NCBI GenBank assembly: GCA_008363385.1
Contig: RHKY01000004.1
Coordinates: 1 to 64,000 of the forward strand
Direction: 5' to 3'
Origin: Acidobacteriota bacterium
GTDB lineage: Bacteria > Acidobacteriota > Thermoanaerobaculia > UBA5066
Length of the DNA: 64,000 nt
Below the pieces are notes generated by a model, which saw only the letters and a program-made list of their open reading frames with translations, searched no databases and was not told where the DNA came from. A program made the translations under genes and the position numbers. Positions 14,540 to 22,942 of this stretch are shown piece by piece; positions within the stretch are counted from its first letter, which is position 1, and every line of letters begins with the position of its first letter.

Positions 14540-15238
14540 TCACCCCAGGTCGAAGACGAGGACCTCGGCGTCGTCCGTGCCGGTCACCGCGACGGACTCC
14601 TCGGCCGTCAGCGCGGCGCCGTCCCCCTCGGAGAAGGCGAGGCCGTTCACCTCGGCCGAGCCCCTCGCGACGTGGACCCAGGCCTTCCGCCGCCCCGAGA
14701 GCGGCAGCTCCTGCCGCGAGCCGTCGGCGGGCCGGAGGAGCCAGAGGTCGGCGTCCTGCCGGACGTGGATCGACCCGTCCCGGCCGTCGCGGGAGGCGAG
14801 GAGGAGCGGGGCGGTCCGGGCGGCCTCGCGGTCGAAGGGCTTCTGCGCGTAGCCGGGGGCGAGGCCCTTCTCGGCCGGGATGATCCAGACCTGGAGGAAG
14901 TGGACCGGCTCGGTCTTCGAGGCGTTGAACTCGCTGTGGAGCACGCCCCGGCCGGCCCGCATGAACTGGATCTCTCCGGGGCGGATGACGCCGCCTCCGC
15001 CCGTCGAGTCGCGGTGCTGGAGAGCGCCGTCCAGGACGTACGAGAGGATCTCCATGTCGCGGTGGGGGTGCGTGTCGAACCCGCCGCCCGGGGCCACCCG
15101 GTCGTCGTTGATCACCCGCAGCGGTCCGAACCCGTGGTTCTTCGGGTCGAAGTAGTCCCCGAAAGAGAACGTGTGCCGGCTGTCGAGCCAGTCCCAGTCC
15201 GTCCTCCCGCGCTCCTCGGCCTTGCGGACACTGATCAT
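14540..15238 (-). CDS. Pirin family protein (YhhW-like, bicupin)
   Basis: A 232-residue protein, the length of the quercetinase-active pirin YhhW. The N-terminal cupin carries GGGFDTHPHRDMEILSYVLDG and GEIQFMRAGRGVLHSEFN, giving the His/His/Glu/His metal site. The C-terminal cupin is degenerate, as in YhhW. ATG 15238 is chosen because GGAGAGG lies just upstream; a GTG five codons earlier lies within that signal. Pirins bind Fe and act in stress or as cofactors; some oxidise quercetin. It stands alone between the vapBC pair and the nucleotidyltransferase unit. Confidence 0.85.
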   Translation of the reverse strand: MISVRKAEERGRTDWDWLDSRHTFSFGDYFDPKNHGFGPLRVINDDRVAPGGGFDTHPHRDMEILSYVLDGALQHRDSTGGGGVIRPGEIQFMRAGRGVLHSEFNASKTEPVHFLQVWIIPAEKGLAPGYAQKPFDREAARTAPLLLASRDGRDGSIHVRQDADLWLLRPADGSRQELPLSGRRKAWVHVARGSAEVNGLAFSEGDGAALTAEESVAVTGTDDAEVLVFDLG

Positions 15239-15292
15239 CGGCACCTCTCCCACCGTCTCCGTCGTGGAGGACCTGCCGGATTCCCCGCCGGG

Positions 15293-15895
15293 TCACCGCC
15301 CGAGATCGCGGACGGCCCGCTCCAGCTCGGCCTCGAGGTCCTTTCCGCGCGCGAAGCCTCGCGACGCGACGAGGCGGAGCGCCTCCCGGGCCAGGACGAG
15401 GTCCTCGGGCCCCGACTCGGCGAGGAGCCCGCGGAGATCCTCCGCGTCGCGGGGACGCGACCGGTCGTCGCGCGCGAGGACCTTCAGCGCCACGAGGTGC
15501 CCCTTCCGCGCGACAGGGACCGTGACTCCCGCCAGCACCTCCAGCCGCTCGGCCGCGTCCGCGACCTCGGCCTCGACCCCGGAAGAAGCGAAGAGGAGGT
15601 CGACGACGACGCCCCGGAGCCGCCCCTCCGATCCCGGCCTGAGCCGGACCGTGGCCAGCCGGCCCGCGGCGTCCTGCTCCACGGCCCCCACGACGCGGAA
15701 ACCAGCGCCCTGCAGGGCGAAGACGAGGGCCTCGGCGTCGGCGTCCCCGTCGGTGGCGACGGCGACGTCGACGTCTCGCGTCGTCCGGGGCTCGGCCCTC
15801 GCCGAAACCGCGAGGCCGCCGACCAGCGCCCATCGGCGGCCACGTGCGTCGAGCTCGCGGGCGATCCCGCGCAGGGCGGCCTCGAGGGCGTTCAC
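15293..15895 (-). CDS. Nucleotidyltransferase of the AbiEii/DUF1814-like superfamily
   Basis: A 200-residue protein. The nucleotidyltransferase core is visible: ALVGGLAVSARAEPRTTRDVDVAV contains the Gly-Gly loop at 26-27 and the metal-binding Asp41 and Asp43. A third-strand acidic position follows in the VVVDLLFASSG region, and KVLARDDRSRPRDAEDLRGL is the characteristic downstream helix (substrate-binding Lys then RDxxDL). GTG 15895 overlaps the stop of the 75-residue upstream gene (GTGA). Members act as AbiE-like toxins or RNA/protein-modifying nucleotidyltransferases; which applies here is unknown. Confidence 0.75.
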   Translation of the reverse strand: MNALEAALRGIARELDARGRRWALVGGLAVSARAEPRTTRDVDVAVATDGDADAEALVFALQGAGFRVVGAVEQDAAGRLATVRLRPGSEGRLRGVVVDLLFASSGVEAEVADAAERLEVLAGVTVPVARKGHLVALKVLARDDRSRPRDAEDLRGLLAESGPEDLVLAREALRLVASRGFARGKDLEAELERAVRDLGR

Positions 15896-16119
15896 CGGGG
15901 CCTCGGCCAGGGGACGGGGCGGCCGGGAGCGTCGCCCTCCTCGGCGCCGGGGCGGGTGCCGCGCCAGCGGGCCATCTCGTCCTCGATCTCCTCTTCCGTC
16001 AGGCCCGGATGCTCGCGCCGCAGGCGTTGCTCCCGCATCGCGTCGGCGACTTCGGAGAGCTCCAGCGTGAGCCGCAGCCGGTCGGCCGGGGAGTCGGAGA
16101 GCGGCGTACCTCCCGCCAC
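15892..16119 (-). CDS. Small protein paired with the nucleotidyltransferase
   Basis: A 75-residue acidic/basic helical protein from GTG 16119. It contains ADRLRLTLELSEVADAMREQ, then RLRREHPGLTEEEIEDEM and RWRGTRPGAEEGDAPGRP. Short proteins with this LRREHP..(S/T)EEEI...(R)PGAE.GDA pattern occur upstream of nucleotidyltransferase genes in many bacteria, but I know of no assigned function. The overlap with the downstream gene implies coupled, stoichiometric expression, as in toxin-antitoxin or two-subunit systems. It has no recognisable DNA-binding fold, so it would differ from the wHTH antitoxin of classical AbiE. Confidence 0.6.
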   Translation of the reverse strand: MAGGTPLSDSPADRLRLTLELSEVADAMREQRLRREHPGLTEEEIEDEMARWRGTRPGAEEGDAPGRPVPWPRPR

Positions 16120-16198
16120 ACGGCGATTCTACGGACTGCCTCCCGGCGCTTCCGGCGGCGCGCGGGCGGGACGAGAATGCGGCCCGTCAGGAGGCGAG

Positions 16199-17791
16199 AT
16201 GCAGCCGACGGGCGCGAACCTGATCGCGGGTGTCGAGTCGTGGCAGGGTGAGACCCGGTTCCGGGCGACGGACCCGGCGACCGGAGCGACGCTCGCGCCG
16301 GAGTTCGTCGAGGCGACCGGGCAGGAGGTGGACGCCGCGGCTCGCGCCGCGGGCGTGGCGTTCCCGGCGTTCGCCGCCCTGCCGGCCGCGCGGCGGGCGC
16401 GCTTCCTCCGGGCCGTCGCCGAGGAGATCCTAGGGATCGGCGAACCGCTCGTCGCCCGCGCCGCGGCGGAGACCGGGCTCCCCCGCCCGCGCCTCGAGGG
16501 GGAGCGCGGCCGGACCGTGGGCCAGCTCCGGATGTTCGCGGACCTCGTCGAGGAGGGCTCGTGGGTCGATGCGCGGATCGACCGGGCGCTCCCGGACCGT
16601 GCCCCTCTCCCCCGGCCCGACCTACGCCGGATGCTGGTCCCGCTCGGGCCGGTGGCGGTCTTCGGGGCGTCCAACTTCCCGCTGGCCTTCTCGGTCGCCG
16701 GGGGCGACACGGCCTCGGCGCTCGCCGCCGGCTGCCCGGTCGTCGTGAAGGCCCACCCCGCCCACCCCGGGACCTCGGAGCTGGCCTCGCGGGCGATCCT
16801 CGCCGCGGCGGCGCGGTCGGGGGTCCCGGCGGGCGCCTTCTCGATGGTCCAGGGGCCGTCGCCCTCGGTCGGCCTCGCCCTGGTGACGCACCCCGAGATC
16901 ACGGCCGTCGGCTTCACCGGCTCGTTCCGGGGCGGGCGCGCCCTGTTCGAGGCGGCGGCCCGACGCGAGGAGCCGATCCCGGTCTTCGCCGAGATGGGAT
17001 CGGCGAACCCCGTCTTCGTCCTCCCCGGAGCCCTCCTCGAGCGCGGGAGCGCCGTCGCCACGGGCCTCGCCGCGTCGGTCACGCTCGGCGCCGGGCAGTT
17101 CTGCACGAACCCGGGGCTGACGTTCCTCGTCCGGTCGGAGGAGGCCGACCGGTTCCTGTCCGACCTCTCGCGGCTCCTCGGCGAGGCGCCGGCCGGGACG
17201 ATGTGCCACGAGGGGATCCGCTCCGGGTACGAGGAGGCGCTCTCGGAGGTCGCGTCGCTTCCCGGCGTCCGCCTCCTCGCCCGCTCCGCGGCCCGTGGAC
17301 CCAACCCCGCGACCGAGGCACGCCCCGCCCTCCTCGCGACCGGCCTCTCGACGTTCCGCGCCGAGCCGCGCTTGGCGCACGAGGTCTACGGCCCGGTGAC
17401 GCTCGCGGTCCTCTGCGACTCCGAGTCGGACCTCGTCGAGGCCGCGCGCTCCCTCCCCGGCCACCTCGTCTCGGCGGTCCACGGCACGCCGGAGGAGCTC
17501 GCCGGCTGCCGCGACCTCGTGACCGCCCTCTCCTCGCGGGCCGGGAGGGTCGTCGTGAACGGCTTCCCGACCGGCGTCGAGGTCTCCCCCGCGATGCAGC
17601 ACGGCGGCCCGTGGCCCGCCACCACCGACGCGCGCTTCACCTCCGTCGGGACGGCCGCGATCCTGCGCTGGGCCCGCCCCGTCACGTACCAGGACGCCCC
17701 CGCCTCGCTCCTCCCCGAGGAGCTCCGCGACGCCAACCCCAGCGGGATCCTCCGCTTGGTCGACGGGACGCCCACCCGGGAGGCGCTGTGA
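16199..17791 (+). CDS. 2-oxoglutarate semialdehyde dehydrogenase (hydroxyproline pathway)
   Basis: A 530-residue NADP-type aldehyde dehydrogenase of the KGSADH subgroup, which is longer than standard ALDHs. Catalytic elements are VFGASNFPLAFSVAGGDTAS (nucleotide loop), Glu265 in FAEMGSANPVF and Cys302 in GAGQFCTNPG. The ATG at 16199 has AGGAGG at optimal spacing. It oxidises 2-oxoglutarate semialdehyde to 2-oxoglutarate, the last step of trans-4-hydroxy-L-proline catabolism. The next five genes encode the earlier steps and overlap serially, so this is the first gene of one operon. Confidence 0.88.
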   Translation: MQPTGANLIAGVESWQGETRFRATDPATGATLAPEFVEATGQEVDAAARAAGVAFPAFAALPAARRARFLRAVAEEILGIGEPLVARAAAETGLPRPRLEGERGRTVGQLRMFADLVEEGSWVDARIDRALPDRAPLPRPDLRRMLVPLGPVAVFGASNFPLAFSVAGGDTASALAAGCPVVVKAHPAHPGTSELASRAILAAAARSGVPAGAFSMVQGPSPSVGLALVTHPEITAVGFTGSFRGGRALFEAAARREEPIPVFAEMGSANPVFVLPGALLERGSAVATGLAASVTLGAGQFCTNPGLTFLVRSEEADRFLSDLSRLLGEAPAGTMCHEGIRSGYEEALSEVASLPGVRLLARSAARGPNPATEARPALLATGLSTFRAEPRLAHEVYGPVTLAVLCDSESDLVEAARSLPGHLVSAVHGTPEELAGCRDLVTALSSRAGRVVVNGFPTGVEVSPAMQHGGPWPATTDARFTSVGTAAILRWARPVTYQDAPASLLPEELRDANPSGILRLVDGTPTREAL

Positions 17792-18747
17792 GCGGGTTCG
17801 GGTGGCCCGACCGAGTCGAGGTCGTCGACTCGCACACGGAGGGGGAGCCGACGCGCGTCGTCGTCTCGGGCTGGCCGATGCCCGCGGGGACGACGATGGC
17901 CGAGCGGCGGGCGGACCTCCTGGCCCGGCAAGACCGGCTGCGGCAGGCGGTCGCCTGCGAGCCGCGGGGGCACGACGCCGTCGTCGGCGCGCTCCTGACG
18001 CCGCCCGTCTCCGCGGGCTCGGCCGCGGGCGTCGTCTTCTTCAACAACGCCGGGGCCCTCTGGATGTGCGGGCACGGGCTGATCGGCGTCGTCAGGACGC
18101 TCCAGCACCTCGGGCGCCTCGCTCCAGGGAGCGTCCGGATCGACACGCCGGCCGGCACGGTAGGCGCCGAGCTCCACGCCGACGGGAGCGTGACGATCGA
18201 GAACGTCCCCGCCTCCTGCCACGCGCTCGACGTGACGGTCGAGGTGCCGGGGCTCGGCCGCGTCACCGGCGACGTGGCGTGGGGCGGGAACTGGTTCTTC
18301 CTGACGAGGCTCCCCGCGCCGGAGCTCCTCCTCTCGAACGTGGCCGGGCTGACGGACGCCACGACCCGGATCCTCCGCGCCCTCTCCGACGCCGGGATCG
18401 CCGGCGCCGACGGGCCGATCGACCACGTGGAGCTCTTCGGCCCGCCCCGGAGGCCCGACGCGGACTCCCGGAACTTCGTCCTCTGCCCCGGCCTCGCCTA
18501 CGACCGCTCGCCGTGCGGGACGGGTACGTCCGCGAAGATGGCGGTCCTCCACGCGCGAGGGCAGCTCGCCCCCGGGCAGCGGTGGCGGCAGGAGAGCATC
18601 ACGGGGAGCCTCTTCACCGGCTGGCTGGAGGAGCGGCAGGGCCGGCTCGTCCCGCGCGTCAACGGACGGGCGTACGTCACGGGCGTCACGACGCTCCTCT
18701 TCCACCCGGACGACCCGTTCCGCGAGGGGTTCACGGCGGTCCGATGA
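17788..18747 (+). CDS. lhpA: 4-hydroxyproline 2-epimerase (proline racemase family)
   Basis: A 319-residue proline-racemase-superfamily enzyme. Both catalytic cysteines are present: Cys94 in LWMCGHGLIG and Cys243 in SPCGTGTSAKMA. This marks an epimerase or racemase rather than the Thr-containing dehydratases. The DSHTEGEPTRVVVSGWP opening is characteristic. In this operon it converts trans-4-hydroxy-L-proline to cis-4-hydroxy-D-proline in the cytoplasm. The GTG start overlaps the upstream stop (GTGA) and the stop overlaps the next ATG (ATGA). Confidence 0.88.
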   Translation: MSGFGWPDRVEVVDSHTEGEPTRVVVSGWPMPAGTTMAERRADLLARQDRLRQAVACEPRGHDAVVGALLTPPVSAGSAAGVVFFNNAGALWMCGHGLIGVVRTLQHLGRLAPGSVRIDTPAGTVGAELHADGSVTIENVPASCHALDVTVEVPGLGRVTGDVAWGGNWFFLTRLPAPELLLSNVAGLTDATTRILRALSDAGIAGADGPIDHVELFGPPRRPDADSRNFVLCPGLAYDRSPCGTGTSAKMAVLHARGQLAPGQRWRQESITGSLFTGWLEERQGRLVPRVNGRAYVTGVTTLLFHPDDPFREGFTAVR

Positions 18748-19847
18748 CGACCGCCGTCGTCGTCGGGGCGGGGATCGTCGGCGCCGCGTGCGCCGAGGCG
18801 CTCGCTTCCGGCGGCGCTCGCGTGACGGTCGTCGAGGCGGGCGCGGTGGCCTCGGGGGCCACGGCCGCGCCGATGGGGCACGTCGTCGTCATGGACGACA
18901 GCGAGCCGCAGCTGGCGCTGACGGCGCTCGGCAGGCGGCTCTGGGAGGAGCGGGCGGCGGGCTTCCCCGCCGACGTGGAGGACGACCCGTGCGGGACGCT
19001 CTGGGTGGCCGCGGACGAGGAGGAGATGGCCTCTGTCCGGAGGAAGGCCGAGGTCCTCTCTGCCCGCGGCCTCGGGGCCGAGGTGCTGGACGAGAGGCAG
19101 CTCGCCGAGGCCGAGCCGTCGCTCCGCCCCGGGCTGGCGGGCGGCCTCCTCGTCCCTCGCGACCGCGTCCTCTACCCGCCGAACGCGGCGCGGGCCCTCC
19201 TCTCGGAGGCGCTCCGTCTCGGAGCGACCGTCCGCGAAGGGACGGCCGCGACCGCGGTCGCCCCGCGGCGGGTGACGTGCGGCGAGGAGACGCTCGCGGC
19301 GGACCTCGTCGTCCTGGCCGCGGGGGGCCGGAGCCCCGACCTCCTCCCGTCGCTCCCGATCGCGCCGCGGAAGGGCCACCTCGTCGTGACCGAGCGCGTC
19401 CCGGGCTTCGTCCGCCACCAGCTCGTCGAGCTCGGGTACCTGAAGAGCGCGCACACGATGACGGCGGAATCCGTAGCCTTCAACGTCCAGCCGCGGAAGA
19501 CCGGGCAGCTCCTCGTCGGCTCCTCCCGCGAGCTGGTCGGCTGGGACGCCTCGGTCAACCGGCCCCTCCTCTCCCGGATGCTCAGGCGCGCCTCGGAATA
19601 CCTGCCGGGCCTGGGCCGGATCCCGGCGATCCGTTCCTGGATCGGCTTCCGCCCCGCCACGCCCGACAAGCTGCCGCTCGTCGGCTGGTGGGAGGAGGGG
19701 CTCCTCGTCGCCGCCGGGCACGAGGGGCTCGGGATCACGACGGCTCCCGCGACGGGGATCCTCGTGGCGGACCTCGCCCTCGGCCGGGCGCCCTCGCTCG
19801 ACCCGGCGCCCTTCGACCCGCGCCGGAGGATGCCCGCCCATGGCTGA
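18744..19847 (+). CDS. FAD-dependent D-hydroxyproline dehydrogenase, catalytic (DadA/HcnC-like) subunit
   Basis: A 367-residue DAO-superfamily flavoprotein. The N-terminal VVVGAGIVGAACAEALASGG is the FAD-binding Rossmann motif. FRPATPDKLPLVGWW and AAGHEGLGITTAPATG are the conserved C-terminal FAD/substrate motifs. It oxidises cis-4-hydroxy-D-proline to 1-pyrroline-4-hydroxy-2-carboxylate. The two following genes encode HcnA- and HcnB-like partners, matching the hetero-oligomeric D-hydroxyproline dehydrogenase of pseudomonads rather than the single-subunit oxidase of rhizobia. Coupled by overlap on both sides. Confidence 0.82.
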   Translation: MTTAVVVGAGIVGAACAEALASGGARVTVVEAGAVASGATAAPMGHVVVMDDSEPQLALTALGRRLWEERAAGFPADVEDDPCGTLWVAADEEEMASVRRKAEVLSARGLGAEVLDERQLAEAEPSLRPGLAGGLLVPRDRVLYPPNAARALLSEALRLGATVREGTAATAVAPRRVTCGEETLAADLVVLAAGGRSPDLLPSLPIAPRKGHLVVTERVPGFVRHQLVELGYLKSAHTMTAESVAFNVQPRKTGQLLVGSSRELVGWDASVNRPLLSRMLRRASEYLPGLGRIPAIRSWIGFRPATPDKLPLVGWWEEGLLVAAGHEGLGITTAPATGILVADLALGRAPSLDPAPFDPRRRMPAHG

Positions 19848-20118
19848 GCGCGTCCGCCTCCTCGTGGACGGCCGGCCGGTCGAGGCCGAGCCGGGGACGA
19901 CCCTCCTCGCCGCGCTCTGGAACGAGGGGATCTTGCCGCTCCGCTCCTCGGTCGCCGGGGACGCCCGCGGGGCCCTCTGCGGGATGGGGACCTGCTTCGA
20001 GTGCCGCGTCACCGTGGACGGCGTCCCGCACCGCCGCGCCTGCCAGGAGCCCGTGCGCGACGGGATGACGGTCGAGACGCTCGGCGGCCAGCCGCCCGAG
20101 GGGGGATCGCGTGGCTGA
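19840..20118 (+). CDS. (2Fe-2S) subunit of D-hydroxyproline dehydrogenase (HcnA-like)
   Basis: A 92-residue ferredoxin-like protein. Cluster ligands are Cys47, Cys52, Cys55 and Cys68 in the pattern C-x4-C-x2-C-x12-C, within ALCGMGTCFECRVTVDG. The preceding PGTTLLAALWNEGI helix is typical of plant-type [2Fe-2S] domains in HcnA/SoxA-like subunits. It carries electrons between the two flavoprotein subunits encoded on either side. It overlaps the upstream gene by 8 bp and the downstream gene by 8 bp. Confidence 0.88.
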   Translation: MAERVRLLVDGRPVEAEPGTTLLAALWNEGILPLRSSVAGDARGALCGMGTCFECRVTVDGVPHRRACQEPVRDGMTVETLGGQPPEGGSRG

Positions 20119-21358
20119 GGCGCTCCGCGCGGGTGTGGTCGTCGTGGGGGGCGGACCCGCGGGGATCGCGGCGGCGGTTGCGGCCGGCAGCTCCGGCGCG
20201 AGCGTCCTCCTCCTCGACTCGGCGGCAACCCCGGGCGGGCAGGTCTGGCGCCACCGGGGGACCCCGCCGCTCACCGCGAGGCGCTGGCTCGCGCGGCTCG
20301 CCCGCTCCGGGGCGACCCGCGTGCGCGGGATGACGGTCGTCGACGCCCCGGCCCCCGGCCTCCTCCTGGCCGAGCGCGAAGGGAGGGCGCAGCACGTCGC
20401 GTACGAGCGGCTGGTCCTGGCCACCGGGGCCCGCGAGCTCTTCCTCCCCTTCCCGGGCTGGACGCTCCCGGGCGTCGTGGGGGCGGGCGCCGCTCACGCC
20501 CTCCTCGCGGCCGGGGCGCGTTTCGCCGGGAAGCGCGTCGTCGTGGCCGGCTCGGGGCCGCTCCTCCTCGTCGTGGCCGCCGCGCTCGCCCGCGACGGGG
20601 CGCGCGTCGCGGCCGTCGTGGAGCAGGCGCGGGCCTCGGACCTCCGGGGCCTGGCCCTCCCGCTCACCTCCCGCCCCGGGAAGCTCCTCCAGGGCGCCGC
20701 CGCACGGCTGCGTCTCCTCGGCGTCCCGTACCTGACCGGCTGTTGGGTGCGCGAGGCCTCGGGGGACGGCCGCGTCGCGCGTTGCGTGGCGACCGACGGG
20801 AGCCGCGAGCGCGTCCTCGACTGCGAGATCCTGGCCTGCGGGTACGGTCTCGTCCCGAACCTGGAGCTGCCGCGCCTCCTCGGGTGCGCGGTCGACCGTG
20901 GCACGGTCGTCGTCGACGACAGCCAGCGGACGAGCGTCCCCGACGTCTTCGCGGCCGGGGAGCTGGTCGGCGTCGGCGGCGCCTCGCAGGCGCTCTCGAC
21001 CGGGACGGCCGCTGGCCTCTCCGCCGCGGGCCGCGTCGCCCCGCCGAAGCTGAGGCGGCGTGTCGAGCGCGACCGGCGCTTCGCGGATGCGCTCGCCCGC
21101 GCCTTCGCCCCGCGCGCGGAGCTCCGCGATCTTCCTGCACCCGGGACCCTCGTCTGCCGGTGCGAGGACGTCGCCCTCGGCCGGCTCGACCCGGCGTGGG
21201 GGGCACGGACGGCCAAGCTCGTCACGCGCGCCGGGATGGGCCCGTGCCAGGGGCGAGTCTGCGGGCCCGCCCTCTCGTTCCTCTTCGGCTGGGAGCCGGA
21301 TTCCGTCCGGCCCCCCCTCTCCCCCGTCCCCATCTCCGTCCTGGAGGAAGACGCATGA
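20111..21358 (+). CDS. NAD(P)/FAD oxidoreductase subunit (HcnB-like) with C-terminal BFD-type cluster site
   Basis: A 415-residue protein from GTG 20111. It has two dinucleotide folds: GVVVVGGGPAGIAAAVAAG at the N terminus and VVVAGSGPLLLVVAAALA in the middle. The C terminus has CRCEDV and GPCQGRVCGP, a four-Cys BFD-like [2Fe-2S] site. This is the architecture of HcnB, opine-oxidase OoxA and hydroxyproline-dehydrogenase partners. It presumably accepts electrons from the catalytic flavoprotein through the small (2Fe-2S) subunit and passes them to the respiratory chain. The FAGEL motif (FAAGELVGVGGA) is conserved. Confidence 0.82.
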   Translation: MAEALRAGVVVVGGGPAGIAAAVAAGSSGASVLLLDSAATPGGQVWRHRGTPPLTARRWLARLARSGATRVRGMTVVDAPAPGLLLAEREGRAQHVAYERLVLATGARELFLPFPGWTLPGVVGAGAAHALLAAGARFAGKRVVVAGSGPLLLVVAAALARDGARVAAVVEQARASDLRGLALPLTSRPGKLLQGAAARLRLLGVPYLTGCWVREASGDGRVARCVATDGSRERVLDCEILACGYGLVPNLELPRLLGCAVDRGTVVVDDSQRTSVPDVFAAGELVGVGGASQALSTGTAAGLSAAGRVAPPKLRRRVERDRRFADALARAFAPRAELRDLPAPGTLVCRCEDVALGRLDPAWGARTAKLVTRAGMGPCQGRVCGPALSFLFGWEPDSVRPPLSPVPISVLEEDA

Positions 21359-22263
21359 AGTGGCAGGGAGTCCTCCCCGCGATCACGACGCCGTTCGCCC
21401 CCGACCTCTCCGTCGACCTCGGGTTCCTCGCGCGGCACGCCCGCCTCCTCGTCGACGAGGGGTGCGCCGGGATCGTGGCCCTCGGGTCGCTCGGCGAGGG
21501 GGCGACGCTCTCGTTCGAGGAGAAGGTGGCCGTCCTCCGCGCGTGCCGCGAGGCGCTCGGCTCCCGCGCCCCCGTCGTCGCCTCCGTGGCCGCGCTCTCT
21601 ACGGCGGAGGCGGTGCGCCTGGCCAAAGCCGCGGCCGACGAGGGGTGCGACGGGCTGATGGTCCTGCCGCCCTACGTCTACCGCGGCGACGCGCGGGAGA
21701 CCGGGGCCCACTTCCGCGCCGTGATCGGGGCGACGCCGCTCCCCTGCATGCTCTACAACAACCCGATCGCCTACGGCACCGACGTGACGGCCGGGGAGGT
21801 CGCGGCCCTCTGCGAGGACCTCCCGAACCTCCTCGCCGTGAAGGAGTCGAGCGCCGACGTGAGGCGTGTGACGGCGCTGCGGGGGCTCCTGGGCGGGCGG
21901 GCCTCCGTCCTCGTCGGCGTCGACGACCTGATCGTGGAGGGGATCGAGGCGGGGGCCGTCGGCTGGGTCGCGGGCCTCGTCAACGCGCTGCCGGCCGAGT
22001 CGGTCCGCCTGTTCGACCTGGCGGCGGCGGGCGACGCGGCGCGCGCTCGGCCGCTCTACGACTGGTTCCTCCCGCTCCTCCGGCTGGACACCGTCCCGAA
22101 GTTCGTCCAGCTGATCAAGCTGGTCCAGGCGGAGGTGGGCCTCGGGAGCGAGGAGGTCCGGCCGCCCCGGCTGAAGCTCGCGGGACCGGAGCGGGAGGCG
22201 GCGCTCGCGACGATCCGCGACGCCGTCTCCCGGAGGCCTGTCGGCCCGGCGCCCCGCGGGTGA
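21355..22263 (+). CDS. lhpC: 1-pyrroline-4-hydroxy-2-carboxylate deaminase (DapA family)
   Basis: A 302-residue DapA/NAL-family TIM barrel. Tyr134 in CMLYNNPIAYG and the Schiff-base Lys163 in LLAVKESSADVRR are in place, along with GSLGEGATLS near residue 44. In this operon it hydrolytically deaminates 1-pyrroline-4-hydroxy-2-carboxylate to 2-oxoglutarate semialdehyde, the substrate of the dehydrogenase at 16199. It is the last gene; the ATG overlaps the upstream stop. On sequence alone dihydrodipicolinate synthase would be possible; the context decides. Confidence 0.85.
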   Translation: MKWQGVLPAITTPFAPDLSVDLGFLARHARLLVDEGCAGIVALGSLGEGATLSFEEKVAVLRACREALGSRAPVVASVAALSTAEAVRLAKAAADEGCDGLMVLPPYVYRGDARETGAHFRAVIGATPLPCMLYNNPIAYGTDVTAGEVAALCEDLPNLLAVKESSADVRRVTALRGLLGGRASVLVGVDDLIVEGIEAGAVGWVAGLVNALPAESVRLFDLAAAGDAARARPLYDWFLPLLRLDTVPKFVQLIKLVQAEVGLGSEEVRPPRLKLAGPEREAALATIRDAVSRRPVGPAPRG

Positions 22264-22275
22264 GAGCTCACCGCG

Positions 22276-22312
22276 CGGCGAGCGTCCCGGCCCGGCCGGC
22301 CGGGTCCCGCCG
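22276..22312. terminator. Palindromic stem between convergent genes
   Basis: A 14-bp palindrome (CCCGGCC next to GGCCGGG, 22291-22304) is flanked by CGGCG (22276-22280) and CGCCG (22308-22312). It sits between the end of the hydroxyproline operon and the convergent methyltransferase gene, so it could end transcripts from both sides. No U-tract is seen. Confidence 0.3.
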
Positions 22313-22322
22313 AGCCGTCGCC

Positions 22323-22940
22323 TCAGGCCGGACGTCGCGTCAGGAGCGTGTACGAGGCGTCGTCCTCCGCGGCGAGGCGAACCGTCAGGCCCGCGGCCGC
22401 GGCGAGCGTCGCGAGCTCGGAGACGGGGGGAAGCAGGTCGTTCTCCATGGCCGGCCCGGCGCGGCGGTGGACGCTCGCCAGGGCCTCCCGGCCGATGTCG
22501 TGCCAGAGGAGGAAGGCGCCGTCCGGCCGGAGCCAGCGCGCCACGGCGGCCAGGAGAGCGGCGCGGCCGTGGAAGTGCGGGAAGGCGTCGAAGCAGAGGA
22601 CCACGTCCGCCGAGCCCGCGGTGATCTCCGCGGCGTGGACGTCGCTCAAGAGCCACGTCACGCGAGGGTCGCCGCAGCGGCGGGAGGCCTCCCCGATCAT
22701 GGCGGGCGAGAAGTCGACCGCGACCACGCTCCCGCGGCCGAGCCGGGGCAGGAGCACCTCCTCGAGCCGCCCGGTCCCGCAGCCGAGGTCCACGACCCGC
22801 GCGCCCGAGAGGTCGCCGAGGAGGACGAGCCCCCGTTCGACGCCCGTGGCGGCCGCGTCCTCGCGCGTCATGGCGTCCCATCGCGGGGCCAGCGCGTCGA
22901 ACGCCCTCCGCTTGGGGCAGGTGGCGGAACCGGGCGTCAC
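22323..22940 (-). CDS. Class I SAM-dependent methyltransferase
   Basis: About 205 residues. Motif I VVDLGCGTGRLEEVLLPRLG, the VVAVDFSPAMI acidic strand, a VTWLLSDVHAAE segment and VVLCFDAFPHF (motif IV) define a Rossmann-type methyltransferase of the Methyltransf_11/25 type. The substrate is unknown. The likely start is GTG 22940, two bases after the stop of the TonB-receptor gene, making it third in a NikR-receptor-methyltransferase operon. Methyltransferases of this type often accompany cobalt/nickel or corrinoid uptake genes, but here that link is only positional. Confidence 0.75.
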   Translation of the reverse strand: MTPGSATCPKRRAFDALAPRWDAMTREDAAATGVERGLVLLGDLSGARVVDLGCGTGRLEEVLLPRLGRGSVVAVDFSPAMIGEASRRCGDPRVTWLLSDVHAAEITAGSADVVLCFDAFPHFHGRAALLAAVARWLRPDGAFLLWHDIGREALASVHRRAGPAMENDLLPPVSELATLAAAAGLTVRLAAEDDASYTLLTRRPA

Positions 22941-22942
22941 CG

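Noticed and set aside
16199-22263. Hydrogen cyanide synthase (hcnABC) cluster
   Set aside because: The three redox subunits resemble HcnA, HcnB and HcnC, but they are embedded among hydroxyproline epimerase, deaminase and semialdehyde dehydrogenase genes.
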